A stretch of DNA of 64,000 nucleotides from AC-32 sp963813435 (GTDB taxonomy: Bacteria; Actinomycetota; Thermoleophilia; Gaiellales; Gaiellaceae), in NCBI GenBank assembly GCA_963813435.1, contig CAWEYY010000004.1, positions 367,583 through 431,582 of the forward strand, written 5' to 3'. Position 1 is the stretch's first letter, and each line of letters starts with the position of its first letter. Shown in pieces: positions 25,486-34,795 of the stretch. Under the pieces are notes generated by a model. It ran no database searches. It saw only the letters and a program-made list of their open reading frames with translations, and had not been told where the DNA came from. The translations under genes and the position numbers were made by a program.

Positions 25486-25527
25486 ACGACTTGGCACGGA
25501 GGGCGCGAGCCCTCCGTGCCAAGTCGT
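25486..25527. terminator. 19-bp perfect hairpin, likely terminator
   Basis: ACGACTTGGCACGGAGGGC pairs exactly with GCCCTCCGTGCCAAGTCGT across the loop GCGA. It lies six bases beyond the stop of the metalloprotease gene on the minus strand and upstream of the arsR palindrome, isolating the two units. Confidence 0.75.
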
Positions 25528-25532
25528 CACGT

Positions 25533-27455
25533 CTAGGGCAGAGAGCGGTGCGTGCCCGCGCCGATGCGGTCGTAGGCCGCGTAGCGGAGGCTCTTGCTCT
25601 TTACCTTCGGAAGGACGAACCAGCCGTCCTGGCTCGCCTCGACGCGGACGTCTGCGCGGTCCGCGCCCTCGAGGACGAGCTCGTACGCGCCACGTGCCGC
25701 GTACCAGGTGGCCGTGTAGTCGTGATCGGCCATCGCCTTCTCGGCCTTCGCGACCGCGGAGTCAGCTGCGGCCAGGTAGCCGGCGGCCTTCCCCGCCTTC
25801 TTGCTGGCGAGGATCCGGCCCGCGATCACGTTCGCGTTGAGGATGTAGCCGGCCGCCTGGTGGCGAGCCGCGTTGTCGCGATCGAACTGGCTGAAGTCCC
25901 AGTTCAGGTCGATGTAGCTCATCATCGAGTTGTTCTCGTCGGCGTCCCAGGCGAAGTTGTACGGGCCGGTTGGCTCGTAGTCGACGCCCGTCTCCGAGTC
26001 GTAGCCGTCGTGCGGGTGGCTCATCCCGAAGTGGTGGCCGAGCTCGTGGATCTCGGTCGTCGTCAGGCCGTAGCCCGCATCGACGACGCCCGGCGAGATG
26101 AAGCCGAACACGAAGCTCTGCGTTCCGTCGACGTAGTTGTCGTCGGCGTACCCGAGCAATCCGGGAGCCGCGATGTCGTCGGTCGTCGCGTAGTTGAAGA
26201 CCGGCGCCTCGTAGATCCGGCTCTTGCTGCGCTGCCTCGGACCCTGGTCGAGGAAGTCGTCGATGTTCAGCGCCGCGTAGAGGAACAGATTCGCGAACGC
26301 CGGGTACTGCGGCCGATTGTCGTAGCACGTGACGTCCTGAACCCAGAGCACATAGCAGGTCTCAGCCTTGCCCTTGAGCTTCAGGTCCTCCGTGTCGGCG
26401 AACATCGGCGTCGGGAACAGCTCGTTCTCCTCGTTCACCAGGTAGGCGGGCTTCTGGTACAGGCCGCTCGCGTCGACGCCAGGCCACGCCTCGTACGTGT
26501 TGAGGTCGAGGTTGATCGCCTTCGGCAGAAGCTGAGGCGTCAGGTACGGCGGGTAGAGCGGCGACGAGGTGAACAGCAGGTTGATCGCCCCGTACCGCGC
26601 CATGAGCGCGAGATCGCCGGCCATGAGCGAAGGAGAGCGGTAGCCGTTCGCCGCGTACTCCCAGGCCACCGGGATCCGGTAGTCGGGCTCGCCGTCCCCG
26701 TCGACGTCCTCATTCGTGATGTCGTAGTTGCTTCCCCAGGCCTCGGGCCCGGCGGAGAGGTCGTAGAACCAGACGCGGTTGACCCCGCGCTTCTTGCCCA
26801 GACCCGTCTCCTCGTCGTCGGGAGTCGTGCCGCCCCACGCGATGATCTTGCGGCTCTCCCGCACCTTGCCGAAGTCGTTGCCCGTGTCCGGGTCCGGCTC
26901 GCCGAACTTGGTGTAGACGTGGTCGATGAAGTCCGAACGGCCCCACCAGTTGACGAAGAAGATCGTGTCCCTGCGCGTGTTGACCCCGGACGGCGCGTGG
27001 TCGATCAGCCACTTCTCGACGCTCGGCGCGTCGATGAAGTTGTTGTCGCCGACGTCACGCGTGCCGTCCTGGTCGTTGTACGCGTCCTGGTAGGCCGTCC
27101 GTGGCGCGGGCTGCGCGAGCCCCTTCAGCGCCTTGAAGAACGCGCTCTCCCAGGCCGCGTTCGTGTACGTGACCGAGTAGTCGTAGCGGTAGTCGATCCC
27201 GAGCTTCTCGGTGTTGCCGTAGAAGAGCCGCGAGCGCACCACCGGCTCGTACTCCTTCGGGAGCCCGTCGCGGAAAGCGTGCTCGCCGACCTGGCTCCGT
27301 GAGAAGCCGATGAACACGACGTTCACGTGCACCTTCTCTTTCAGGTTCGCCTCCGGGACGCCCGGCTGCAGATGGCCGTACGTCGCCGAGGCCGTCGGGA
27401 CCGCGATGCCGAATACGACGGCTGCAGCGAGCCCCAGCAAGAGCCTGCTCCTCAT
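25533..27455 (-). CDS. Secreted metzincin-like zinc metalloprotease (unassigned family)
   Basis: Exported protein of 640 aa. A signal peptide covers about the first 24 residues (MRSRLLLGLAAAVVFGIAVP, cleavage near ASA). The zinc site HELGHHFGMSH (about residue 467) is an extended metzincin-type HExxHxxGxxH, with a Met-turn-like NSMMSYID about 40 residues on. The N-terminal 400 residues contain no domain recognised here. A C-terminal helical/small-domain tail follows the catalytic part. ATG at 27455 follows a GGGGAG site. It is likely to degrade extracellular protein. Divergent from the iron operon, whose DtxR-like box lies between them. Confidence 0.8.
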   Translation of the reverse strand: MRSRLLLGLAAAVVFGIAVPTASATYGHLQPGVPEANLKEKVHVNVVFIGFSRSQVGEHAFRDGLPKEYEPVVRSRLFYGNTEKLGIDYRYDYSVTYTNAAWESAFFKALKGLAQPAPRTAYQDAYNDQDGTRDVGDNNFIDAPSVEKWLIDHAPSGVNTRRDTIFFVNWWGRSDFIDHVYTKFGEPDPDTGNDFGKVRESRKIIAWGGTTPDDEETGLGKKRGVNRVWFYDLSAGPEAWGSNYDITNEDVDGDGEPDYRIPVAWEYAANGYRSPSLMAGDLALMARYGAINLLFTSSPLYPPYLTPQLLPKAINLDLNTYEAWPGVDASGLYQKPAYLVNEENELFPTPMFADTEDLKLKGKAETCYVLWVQDVTCYDNRPQYPAFANLFLYAALNIDDFLDQGPRQRSKSRIYEAPVFNYATTDDIAAPGLLGYADDNYVDGTQSFVFGFISPGVVDAGYGLTTTEIHELGHHFGMSHPHDGYDSETGVDYEPTGPYNFAWDADENNSMMSYIDLNWDFSQFDRDNAARHQAAGYILNANVIAGRILASKKAGKAAGYLAAADSAVAKAEKAMADHDYTATWYAARGAYELVLEGADRADVRVEASQDGWFVLPKVKSKSLRYAAYDRIGAGTHRSLP

Positions 27456-27561
27456 CTCTCCCCTTCCAGTTCGCTCCGGCGCCTGCCAACGCCAGCTGAC
27501 GCCCGTTGCACACCGACCGTAGCCCGCCCCGCGCCGCCAGTCAACGATCGTCAGAGGTTCT

Positions 27562-27579
27562 TGTAAGGTTCGCCTTACA
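27562..27579. promoter_or_regulatory. DtxR/IdeR-like iron box upstream of efeU
   Basis: Inverted repeat TGTAAGG-TTCG-CCTTACA, about 35 bp upstream of the efeU start. Aligned over 19 bases with the published DtxR/IdeR consensus (TTAGGTTAGGCTAACCTAA), about 13 positions agree by eye. Iron-dependent repression of the iron uptake operon is the natural reading (inference). Confidence 0.6.
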
Positions 27580-27613
27580 TGACTGGTATGGACACCCGAC
27601 CAGCCGCGGAGTA

Positions 27614-28471
27614 GTGCTTCCGACCTTCGTCATCGGCCTTCGGGAGGGCGTCGAGGCGGCGCTGATCGTCGGCATCGTCGCCGCGTTCCTGAACGGGCGG
27701 GGACGCCGTGACGCGCTCGCCTGGATGTGGTTCGGCGTCGGGATCGCGGTCGCGATCTGCGTCGCCGTGGGCGTCACGCTCGAGCTCGTGAGCCAGAGCC
27801 TTCCGCACCGGGAGCAGGAGGGACTGGAGACCGTGGTCGCCTTGATCGCGGTGGGAATGGTCACCTGGATGATCCTCTGGATGCGGCGCCATGCGCGCGG
27901 CCTCAAGCACCACCTCGAGAGCGAGGCCGGGAGCGCCCTGCTACGCGGATCGGCGCTCGCGCTCGTGGCGATGGCGTTCCTGGCCGTGATCCGCGAGGGG
28001 TTCGAGACCGCCGTGTTCCTGCTCGCCGCCTTCGACGCGTCCACCAGCCCGGTCGCCGCGAGCGCAGGGGCGCTGCTCGGGATTCTCGTGGCCGTGCTGA
28101 TCGGCTACGGGATCTACCGCGGCGGCGTGCGCATCGACCTGCGCCGGTTCTTCCGGGTCACGGGCGTCGTGCTCGTCCTGATCGCCGCAGGGCTCGTCTC
28201 GACCGCGATCCACACGGCCCACGAGGCCGGCTGGTTTAGCTCTCTCCAGACGCAGGCGCTCAACCTCGAGTGGCTGGTCGAGCCGGGCAGCGTCCGCTCG
28301 GCGCTCCTCACCGGGATGCTCGGCCTGCAGCCGAAGCCGACCGTGGGCGAGCTGCTCGGCTACCTGCTCTATGCGGTGCCGATGCTGCTCATCGTGCTGT
28401 GGCCGCAGCGGATCCGGCCGAAGGCGGAGGCCACCGAGCCCAGCGCGTTCGCCGCCGTGCAGCGCGGGTGA
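27614..28471 (+). CDS. efeU: FTR1/EfeU-family iron permease
   Basis: Integral membrane iron permease, 285 aa, about seven hydrophobic segments. The two iron-binding REGxE motifs are REGVE (about residues 10-14) and REGFE (about residue 127). GTG at 27614 gives the family's usual start (VLPTFVIGLREG). It is followed at once by efeO and efeB, so it belongs to an EfeUOB ferrous or haem-iron uptake system working best at low pH or low iron (family knowledge). Confidence 0.95.
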   Translation: MLPTFVIGLREGVEAALIVGIVAAFLNGRGRRDALAWMWFGVGIAVAICVAVGVTLELVSQSLPHREQEGLETVVALIAVGMVTWMILWMRRHARGLKHHLESEAGSALLRGSALALVAMAFLAVIREGFETAVFLLAAFDASTSPVAASAGALLGILVAVLIGYGIYRGGVRIDLRRFFRVTGVVLVLIAAGLVSTAIHTAHEAGWFSSLQTQALNLEWLVEPGSVRSALLTGMLGLQPKPTVGELLGYLLYAVPMLLIVLWPQRIRPKAEATEPSAFAAVQRG

Positions 28472-29589
28472 GCAACGCTCTCGGGGTCGCGGGCGGCCTG
28501 GCGGCCGTCCTCCTTCTGGCGGGCTGCGGCTCGAGCGGCTCGTCCGGCGACGGCGGCTCCTCGTCCGGGGCGCGCACGATCGCGGTCACGATCACGGACG
28601 ACGGCTGCCGCGCAAGGCCTTCGAAGGCGCCCGCCGGCCCGGCCACGTTCGAGGTGCAGAACGACGGGGCCGACAAGGTCAGCGAGGTCGAGCTCGTCTC
28701 CGGCAACTCGATCCTCGGCGAGGCCGAAGGCATTGCGCCCGGCCTCTCCGGGAAGTTCTCCGTCACGCTGCACAAAGGCACCTTCGAGACCTACTGCCCC
28801 GGCGCCGACGAGGAGCGTTGGCCGTTCGTGGTCACGGAGGGCTCCGCCTCCAAGGTGTCCGCCGCGGGGGCCGCGGCCGTCGGGCGCTACCGCGCGTACC
28901 TCGAGGCGCAGACGGCCCTGCTCGTGGCGCGGACGGCGGCGTTCACGGCGGCCGTCCGTGAGGGCCGGCTCGCCGATGCCAAGCGCCTCTACGTCCGGGC
29001 GCGCATCCCCTACGAGCGGGTCGAGCCGGTCGCGGAGAGCTTCGGGTCACTCGACCCGGCCATTGACGCGCGCGCAGGCGATGTGCCGGCCGCTCAGTGG
29101 ACCGGCTTCCATCCGATGGAGAAGACGATGTGGATTCGGAGGACGACCAGCGGGCTCGGCTCACTCGCCGACCGGCTGCAGGCCGACGTCAAGGACCTGC
29201 AGCGCCGGGTTCGGCGGGTGAAGCTCGAGCCGGCGCAGATCGCGAACGGGTCGGTCGAGCTGCTCGGCGAGGTCTCGAAGTCGAAGATCACCGGCGAGGA
29301 GGAGCGCTACTCGCACACCGACCTCGACGACTTCCAGGCGAACGTCGATGGCTCGCGCACCGCCTACGAGTCCGTTCGCCGGATCGTGGCCGCGAAGAAG
29401 CCCGCGCTCGCGGCCGAGATCGACCGCCGCTTCGATGACGTCGACCAGGCGCTCGCGCCGTATCGCCGCGGGACGGGGTTTGTCTCGTACACCGCGCTGA
29501 CGGCCGCGGACACTCGCAAGCTCAGCCAGGCGATCGACGCCCTGGCCGAGCCGCTCTCGCGCGTCGGCTCGATCGTCGTCACCGGATAG
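28468..29589 (+). CDS. efeO: EfeO-like iron-binding lipoprotein (cupredoxin + M75 domains)
   Basis: Surface lipoprotein of 373 aa. A lipobox (LLLAGC) ends the signal peptide; a Ser/Gly linker follows, then a cupredoxin-like domain (about 45-130; DDGCRARP, ETYCPG) and an imelysin/M75 domain with GFHPMEKTMW (about residue 213), the family's conserved HxxE. It delivers iron to the EfeU permease. GTG at 28468 overlaps the efeU stop. Confidence 0.92.
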   Translation: MSNALGVAGGLAAVLLLAGCGSSGSSGDGGSSSGARTIAVTITDDGCRARPSKAPAGPATFEVQNDGADKVSEVELVSGNSILGEAEGIAPGLSGKFSVTLHKGTFETYCPGADEERWPFVVTEGSASKVSAAGAAAVGRYRAYLEAQTALLVARTAAFTAAVREGRLADAKRLYVRARIPYERVEPVAESFGSLDPAIDARAGDVPAAQWTGFHPMEKTMWIRRTTSGLGSLADRLQADVKDLQRRVRRVKLEPAQIANGSVELLGEVSKSKITGEEERYSHTDLDDFQANVDGSRTAYESVRRIVAAKKPALAAEIDRRFDDVDQALAPYRRGTGFVSYTALTAADTRKLSQAIDALAEPLSRVGSIVVTG

Positions 29590-29591
29590 GA

Positions 29592-30800
29592 ATGGGCTCT
29601 CCGAGGCTCACGCGGCGCGGCCTGATCGCAGGCGCCGGCGCGGTGGGCGCGGGCCTCACGCTCGGCGGGGTCGAGCTCGAGCGCGCGCTCGGCGACTCGT
29701 CGGGCGGCTCGGCGCAGATCCCTTTCCACGGCGACCACCAGGCCGGGATCGCAACCGCGGCCCAGGACCGCCTCCACTTCGCGGCCTTCGACGTCACGGC
29801 CGAGCGGCGCTCGGATCTGCGCGACCTCCTCCGGGTGTGGACGGAGGCCGGCGAGCGGATGACCGCCGGCGAGCTCGTCGGCGAGGTCGACCAGCCCGCG
29901 GCGCCGCCGGTCGACACCGGCGAGGCGCTCGGGCTGCCTCCTGCGCGGCTGACGGTCACGTTCGGGCTCGGGCCTACGCTCTTCGACGAGCGCTTCGGCC
30001 TCGCCTCGCGGAGGCCCGCCGAGCTGACCGAGCTCCCACCGCTTCCGGGCGATGAGCTCGACCCGAGCCGCTCGGGCGGCGACCTCTGCGTGCAGGCCTG
30101 CGCGGACGATCCGCAGGTCGTCTTCCACGCCGTCCGCAACCTCGCCCGGATCGGCCGCGGCGCGGTTGTCATGCGCTGGTCGCAGCTCGGCTTCGGCCGC
30201 ACCTCGACGACGAGCCGCTCGCAGGCGACCCCGCGCAACCTGATGGGCTTCAAGGACGGGACGAACAACCTCAAGCTCGAGGACAGGCAAGCGCTCGCGC
30301 AGCACGTCTGGGTCGGCGCGGGCGACCGGCCGGAGTGGCTCCGCGGCGGGACCTACCTCGTCGCGCGGAGGATCAGGATGCTGATCGAGGTCTGGGACCG
30401 CGCGTCGCTCGCCGACCAGGAGGACACGATCGGCCGGGTCAAGGACAGCGGCGCACCGCTCGGCGAGCACGCCGAGTTCGACCCGGTCGACCTTGCGTCG
30501 AAGCGGATCCCCACCGATGCGCACATCCGCCTGGCCGCGCCGTCGACGAACGGCGGCATCAAGATCCTGCGCCGCGGCTACTCGTTCACCGACGGCATGG
30601 ACGAGCGCCTCGGCCAGCTCGACGCCGGCCTGTTCTTCATCAGCTTCCAGCGGCATCCGGCCGCGTTCGTCGAGCTGCAGCAGCGGCTGGGCGGATCGGA
30701 CGCGCTGAACGAGTACATCGTGCACACCGGGAGCGGGCTCTTCGCCGTCCCTCCCGGCGTGTCGCCCGGCGGCTACGTCGGCCAGTCGCTGCTCGGCTGA
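29592..30800 (+). CDS. efeB: EfeB-like Tat-exported DyP-type peroxidase
   Basis: Haem peroxidase of the Dyp family, 402 aa, exported by the Tat pathway: the N-terminus contains LTRRGLIAGAGAVGAG with a twin Arg. The GFKDGTNN motif (about residue 219) carries the DyP catalytic Asp, and a proximal His is in the C-terminal half near FQRHPAAF. In EfeUOB it oxidises ferrous iron or strips iron from haem. It follows efeO by two bases. Confidence 0.94.
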   Translation: MGSPRLTRRGLIAGAGAVGAGLTLGGVELERALGDSSGGSAQIPFHGDHQAGIATAAQDRLHFAAFDVTAERRSDLRDLLRVWTEAGERMTAGELVGEVDQPAAPPVDTGEALGLPPARLTVTFGLGPTLFDERFGLASRRPAELTELPPLPGDELDPSRSGGDLCVQACADDPQVVFHAVRNLARIGRGAVVMRWSQLGFGRTSTTSRSQATPRNLMGFKDGTNNLKLEDRQALAQHVWVGAGDRPEWLRGGTYLVARRIRMLIEVWDRASLADQEDTIGRVKDSGAPLGEHAEFDPVDLASKRIPTDAHIRLAAPSTNGGIKILRRGYSFTDGMDERLGQLDAGLFFISFQRHPAAFVELQQRLGGSDALNEYIVHTGSGLFAVPPGVSPGGYVGQSLLG

Positions 30801-30824
30801 GCGCCGTTATGCGAGGCTTCGCCC

Positions 30825-31931
30825 GTGCGGATCAGGGCCGCCGTACTCGAGGACTTCGGTCAACCGCTCGTCGTTCAGGAGGTCGATCTCGCCGAGCCGC
30901 GCTCGGGTGAGGCGCTCGTCCGGCTGACGGCCTGCGGGGTCTGCCACACGGACCTGTTCACGGCCTCGGGCGCCGACCCCTCCGGGTACGCGCCGGCCGT
31001 GCTCGGCCACGAGGGGGCGGGCGTCGTCGAGGCGGTCGGGCCGGACGTGACCTCGGTCGCGCCCGGCGATCACGTGGTGACGCTCTTCTCTCCGCAGTGC
31101 CGCGAGTGCGTCCACTGCAAGAGCGACCGGACGAACCTCTGCCTCGCGATCCGCGAGCAGCAGAACCAGGGCTACCTGCCCGACGGGACGACGCGCCTCG
31201 GCCGCAACGGGGAGCCGATCCGGCACTTCATGGGCACGTCGACGTTCGCGGAGTACACGGTCATGCCCGAGATCGCGCTGGCGAAGGTGAGCCCGGACGC
31301 GCCGCCCGAGCACGCGTGTCTCTTTGCGTGCGGGCTGTCGACCGGTCTCGGCGCGGCGATCAACACGGCGAAGGTCGAGGCCGGGTCGACGTGCGTCGTG
31401 TTCGGCGCCGGGATGGTCGGCCTCGGCGCCGTCGCGGGCTGTCGTCTCCAGGGCGCCGAGCGGATCGTCTGCGTCGATCTCTCGCCAGGGCGGCTAGAGC
31501 TCGCGAAGGGACAGGGCGCGACCGACACGCTCACGGGCGGGCCGGACGTGGTCGACGAGATCGTCGAGATGACCGGCGGCTTCGGGGCCGACTACACGTT
31601 CGAGGCGACCGGGAACGTGGCCGTGATGCGGCAGGCAGTCGAGTCCGCGCGCATGGGGTGGGGGCTTTGCACCGTCGCGGGCGTCGCGGGCAAGGGCGAG
31701 GTACTCGAGGTCGTACCGCGCTTCCTCATCACCGGGCGGCGAGTCGCGGGCTCCTCGTTCGGCGGCTGCAAGGGGCGCGACCAGGTGCCGCAGTTCGTCG
31801 AGCGCGCGCTGGCCGGCGAGATCGATGTCGCGCCGTTCGTCTCCCACAGGATCGGGCTCGACGACGTCAACCGCGCGTTCGAGCTGATGGAGGCCCAGGA
31901 CGGCATCCGCAGCGTGATCGAGTTCGCCTAA
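30825..31931 (+). CDS. Zinc-dependent alcohol dehydrogenase (class III-like)
   Basis: Medium-chain dehydrogenase, 368 aa. Catalytic zinc ligands are in ACGVCHTDLF and GHEGAGVV; the structural zinc loop is CRECVHCKSDRTNLC. The coenzyme domain begins VFGAGMVGLGAVAG and has an Asp (CVDLSPGR) indicating NAD(H). Similarity is to the class III/S-(hydroxymethyl)glutathione or mycothiol-type group; the real substrate is unknown. GTG at 30825, 25 bases after efeB. Confidence 0.9.
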   Translation: MRIRAAVLEDFGQPLVVQEVDLAEPRSGEALVRLTACGVCHTDLFTASGADPSGYAPAVLGHEGAGVVEAVGPDVTSVAPGDHVVTLFSPQCRECVHCKSDRTNLCLAIREQQNQGYLPDGTTRLGRNGEPIRHFMGTSTFAEYTVMPEIALAKVSPDAPPEHACLFACGLSTGLGAAINTAKVEAGSTCVVFGAGMVGLGAVAGCRLQGAERIVCVDLSPGRLELAKGQGATDTLTGGPDVVDEIVEMTGGFGADYTFEATGNVAVMRQAVESARMGWGLCTVAGVAGKGEVLEVVPRFLITGRRVAGSSFGGCKGRDQVPQFVERALAGEIDVAPFVSHRIGLDDVNRAFELMEAQDGIRSVIEFA

Positions 31932-32006
31932 CTCTCCCGGATCCCGGGGACCGAGCTGTCCGATTTCCGCTAGCGCGAGCCTGCGGCCGGCGGGCATGAT
32001 CGACGC

Positions 32007-33462
32007 GTGAGCGTGCTCGAGCTGGACTTCGACCAGTGTTATCGGGCGGTCGCGAGCCGCGACGCCCGCTTCGACGGCTGGTTCATCGTCGGCGTTCGAA
32101 CGACCGGCGTCTACTGCCGCCCGAGCTGCCCGTCGCCGGTCTGCCCCAAGCCGGAGAACGTCGCCTTCTACCGCACGGCCGCAGCCGCTCAGCTGGCCGG
32201 TCACCGCGCGTGCAAGCGGTGCAGGCCGGACGCCGTGCCCGGCTCGCCGGAGTGGGACACGCGCGCCGACCTCGCCGGGCGCGCGATGCGGCTGATCGCC
32301 GACGGCGTCGTCGACCGGTCGGGCGTGTCCGGGCTGGCCGGCTCGCTCGCCGTCAGCGAGCGGCACCTCCACCGGACGCTCGTCGAGACGGTCGGCGCGC
32401 CACCGCTCGCGCTGGCCCGCTCCCAGCGCGCGCAGACGGCTCGGGTGCTGATCGAGACGACGACGCTGCCGTTCACCGAGATCGCGTTCGCGGCAGGTTT
32501 CGCGAGCGTCAGGCAGTTCAACGACACCACGCGCCAGGTCTTCGGCGTCGACGCCGTCCGACCTGCGGCGGGCGCGGCGGCGCGGGCACTCCGCGGAGCC
32601 GGGCCGCCTGACGCTTCGGCTCCCCGTGCGCCGGCCCTTCGACGGCCAGGGGCTGATGCGCTGGCTCGCCGCCCGCGCGGTGCCGGGGGTCGAGGAGGCG
32701 GCAAACGGCTCGTACCGGCGCGCGCTGCGCCTACCGAGCAGCCACGGGCTCGTGGAGCTCGAGCCGCGAGACGACCACGTGCGGCGACCTTCAGGCTCGA
32801 CGGCCTCGCCGATCTCGCCGCCGCGGTCCACCGCTGCCGGAGGCTGCTCGACCTCGACGCCGATCCCGGCCAGCACGCCGCCGTGCTCTCGCAAGGACAA
32901 GGCGCTGAGGCCGCTCGTCGCGGCGAACCCGGGCCTGCGCGTGCCCGGATCGGTCGACGGGGCCGAGAGCGCGATCCGCGCGATCCTCGGCCAGCAGGTC
33001 TCGGTCGCCGCGGCGAGGACGGCCGCGGCCCGGCTCGTCGCCGCGTACGGGGCTCCGCTCGACGAGCCCGACGGCTCGATCACCCACGCGTTCCCCGCGC
33101 CCGAGGCGCTGGCCGAGTCGAGCCTCGAGGACGTCGGGATGCCCCGCTCGCGCAGGGCGACCCTCCGGCGGCTCGCGCGCCTGCTCGCCGACGGCGACCT
33201 CGCATTGGACGGTGGCGCCGACCGCGCCGAGGTCCACCGCCAGCTGCTCGAGATCCCGGGCGTCGGCCCGTGGACGGCGACGTACATCTCGTTGCGCGCG
33301 CTCGGCGACCCGGACGCGTTCCCGGCCGGCGACCTGGGCCTGCGGCGGGCGGCCGAGAGACTCGGGCTCCCGAGCGGCGCGGCCGCGCTCGAGGAACGCT
33401 CCGAGCGCTGGCGCCCGTGGCGGGCCTACGCGGCCCACTACCTCTGGGCGGCGGACGCATGA
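32007..33462 (+). pseudogene. Bifunctional Ada(A)-AlkA DNA repair gene, interrupted by three frameshifts
   Basis: In one piece it would be a methylphosphotriester-sensing Ada domain plus AraC-type HTH plus AlkA 3-methyladenine glycosylase, about 485 aa. The Ada part begins at GTG 32007 (zinc/methyl-acceptor cysteines in CRPSC and CKRC, HTH ending RQFNDTTRQVFGV). The AlkA part has the HhH region VGPWTATYISLRALGDPDAF near its end. Continuity requires changing frame near 32547 (one extra base before the TPSDLRRA-like segment), near 32782 (one base lost after DDHVR) and near 32890 (one base gained before KDKALRPL). All the expected protein sequence is there, so this is either recent decay or sequence error. 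Confidence 0.8.
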
Positions 33463-33470
33463 GGCTTCGG

Positions 33471-33494
33471 CTTCTCGTCGCACCCGACGAGAAG
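33471..33494 (+). terminator. Hairpin after the ada-alkA gene
   Basis: CTTCTCGTCG pairs with CGACGAGAAG over a CACC loop, eight bases after the ada-alkA stop and before the glycosyltransferase start. A 10-bp perfect stem suggests an intrinsic terminator. Confidence 0.6.
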
Positions 33495-33524
33495 TCCTCG
33501 CGAGATCACTAGGCTCGCCGTCTG

Positions 33525-34767
33525 ATGCGGATCTTCGTCTGGCACGGCTACCTGCTCTCCGGAACGGGCTCGAACATCTACGCCCGCCAGCTCTCGCGCG
33601 AGTGGAGCCGCGAGGGGCACGACGTGACGGTGTTCTCGCAGGACCCGGACCCGTCGCGCTTCGACCTCGGCGGCGCCGCGACGGTGCGGCCCGACGTGCA
33701 CGGCCTGCTGCCGATGTTCGTGATCGACGAGTACGCGGGCTACACGGTCAAGCGGGTACAGGACTGCACGCGCGCGGAGCTCGACGACTGGGTCGAGGCG
33801 AACGCGGCTGCGCTGCGCGGGCACGGGCCGGCCGACTTCGTGTTCGTCAACCACGTCCTCCTCGGCGGGCCGGTCGGCGCGGGAAGCGGCTCGCGCTACG
33901 TCGTGAAGGCGCACGGCTCCGAGCTCGAGTACTCGATGCGCGGGAACGAGGAGCTGTCGCGCTGGGGCGGCGAGGCGCTCGAGGGGGCGGCGGCGGTGAT
34001 CGTCGGCTCCGAGCACATCCGCGAGGTGCTGGCCGAGATCTGCGGGACCGTCGAGCGCGTGCACACGATCCCGCCCGGCGTCGACGTCGAGCTCTGGCAG
34101 CCGCAGGCCCGCGACGACGGCGCTCGAGGCGCTCGTCGCCGAGGCGCGCCGGGACCCGCCGAACCCGGGCAACGCGAACGAGCGGCACCCGGACGAGGGC
34201 AACGCGGAGCGACTCGCGGCCTTCCTCGCAGGCGAGCGGCCGACGGTCGTCTACTTCGGGAAGCTGATCCGGAACAAGGGCGTCCAGGTGCTGCTCGAGG
34301 CGCTGCGCGGGATCGACGCGCGCACGGTCATCGTCGGCTTCGGCGACTACCGGGCCGAGCTCGAGCAGCTGGCCGAGGGGCTCGACGCTCTCTTCACCGG
34401 GCCGCTCGAGCACCGCCATCTCGTCCATCTGCTGGCGCTCGCGGACGTCTCGGCAGCGCCGTCGATCTTCCCTGAGGCCTTCGGGATGGTCGCCGCGGAG
34501 TCGGCCGCGGCTGGCTGCCCGCCCGTCGTCGCGGACCACTCGGGTCTCGCGTCCGTCGCGGACGGGCTCGACGAGAGCTACCCGCCCGCGCTGCGAGGGC
34601 TCGTGCGCTTCCCGAACGAGGACGCGGACGCGCTGCGTGATCGGCTCACGGCGGTCCTGGCGCTCGGGCCGGACGACCGATCGGCGATCCGCGAGGCCGC
34701 GCGGAAGGCCGCGGTCGAGCTCTGGAGCTGGCGAAGCGTCGCGCAGCGGATCGCCGCAACCGTCTGA
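33525..34767 (+). pseudogene. GT4-type glycosyltransferase with one frameshift
   Basis: Glycosyltransferase family 4 protein of about 413 aa if whole. The N-terminal half (ATG 33525: FVWHGYLLSGTGSNIYARQL) reads to RVHTIPPGVDVELW; the C-terminal half continues in another frame with ERPTVVYFGKLIRNKGVQVL, a donor-site FPEAFGMVAAESAAAG and the stop at 34767. An extra G near 34120 (in GACGACGGCGCTC) accounts for the shift. Both halves are well conserved, so the lesion is recent or an artefact. Function in cell-surface polysaccharide synthesis is probable. Confidence 0.8.
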
Positions 34768-34795
34768 CTGGCGCCGTCCTGGGTCTGCGGCGCGG

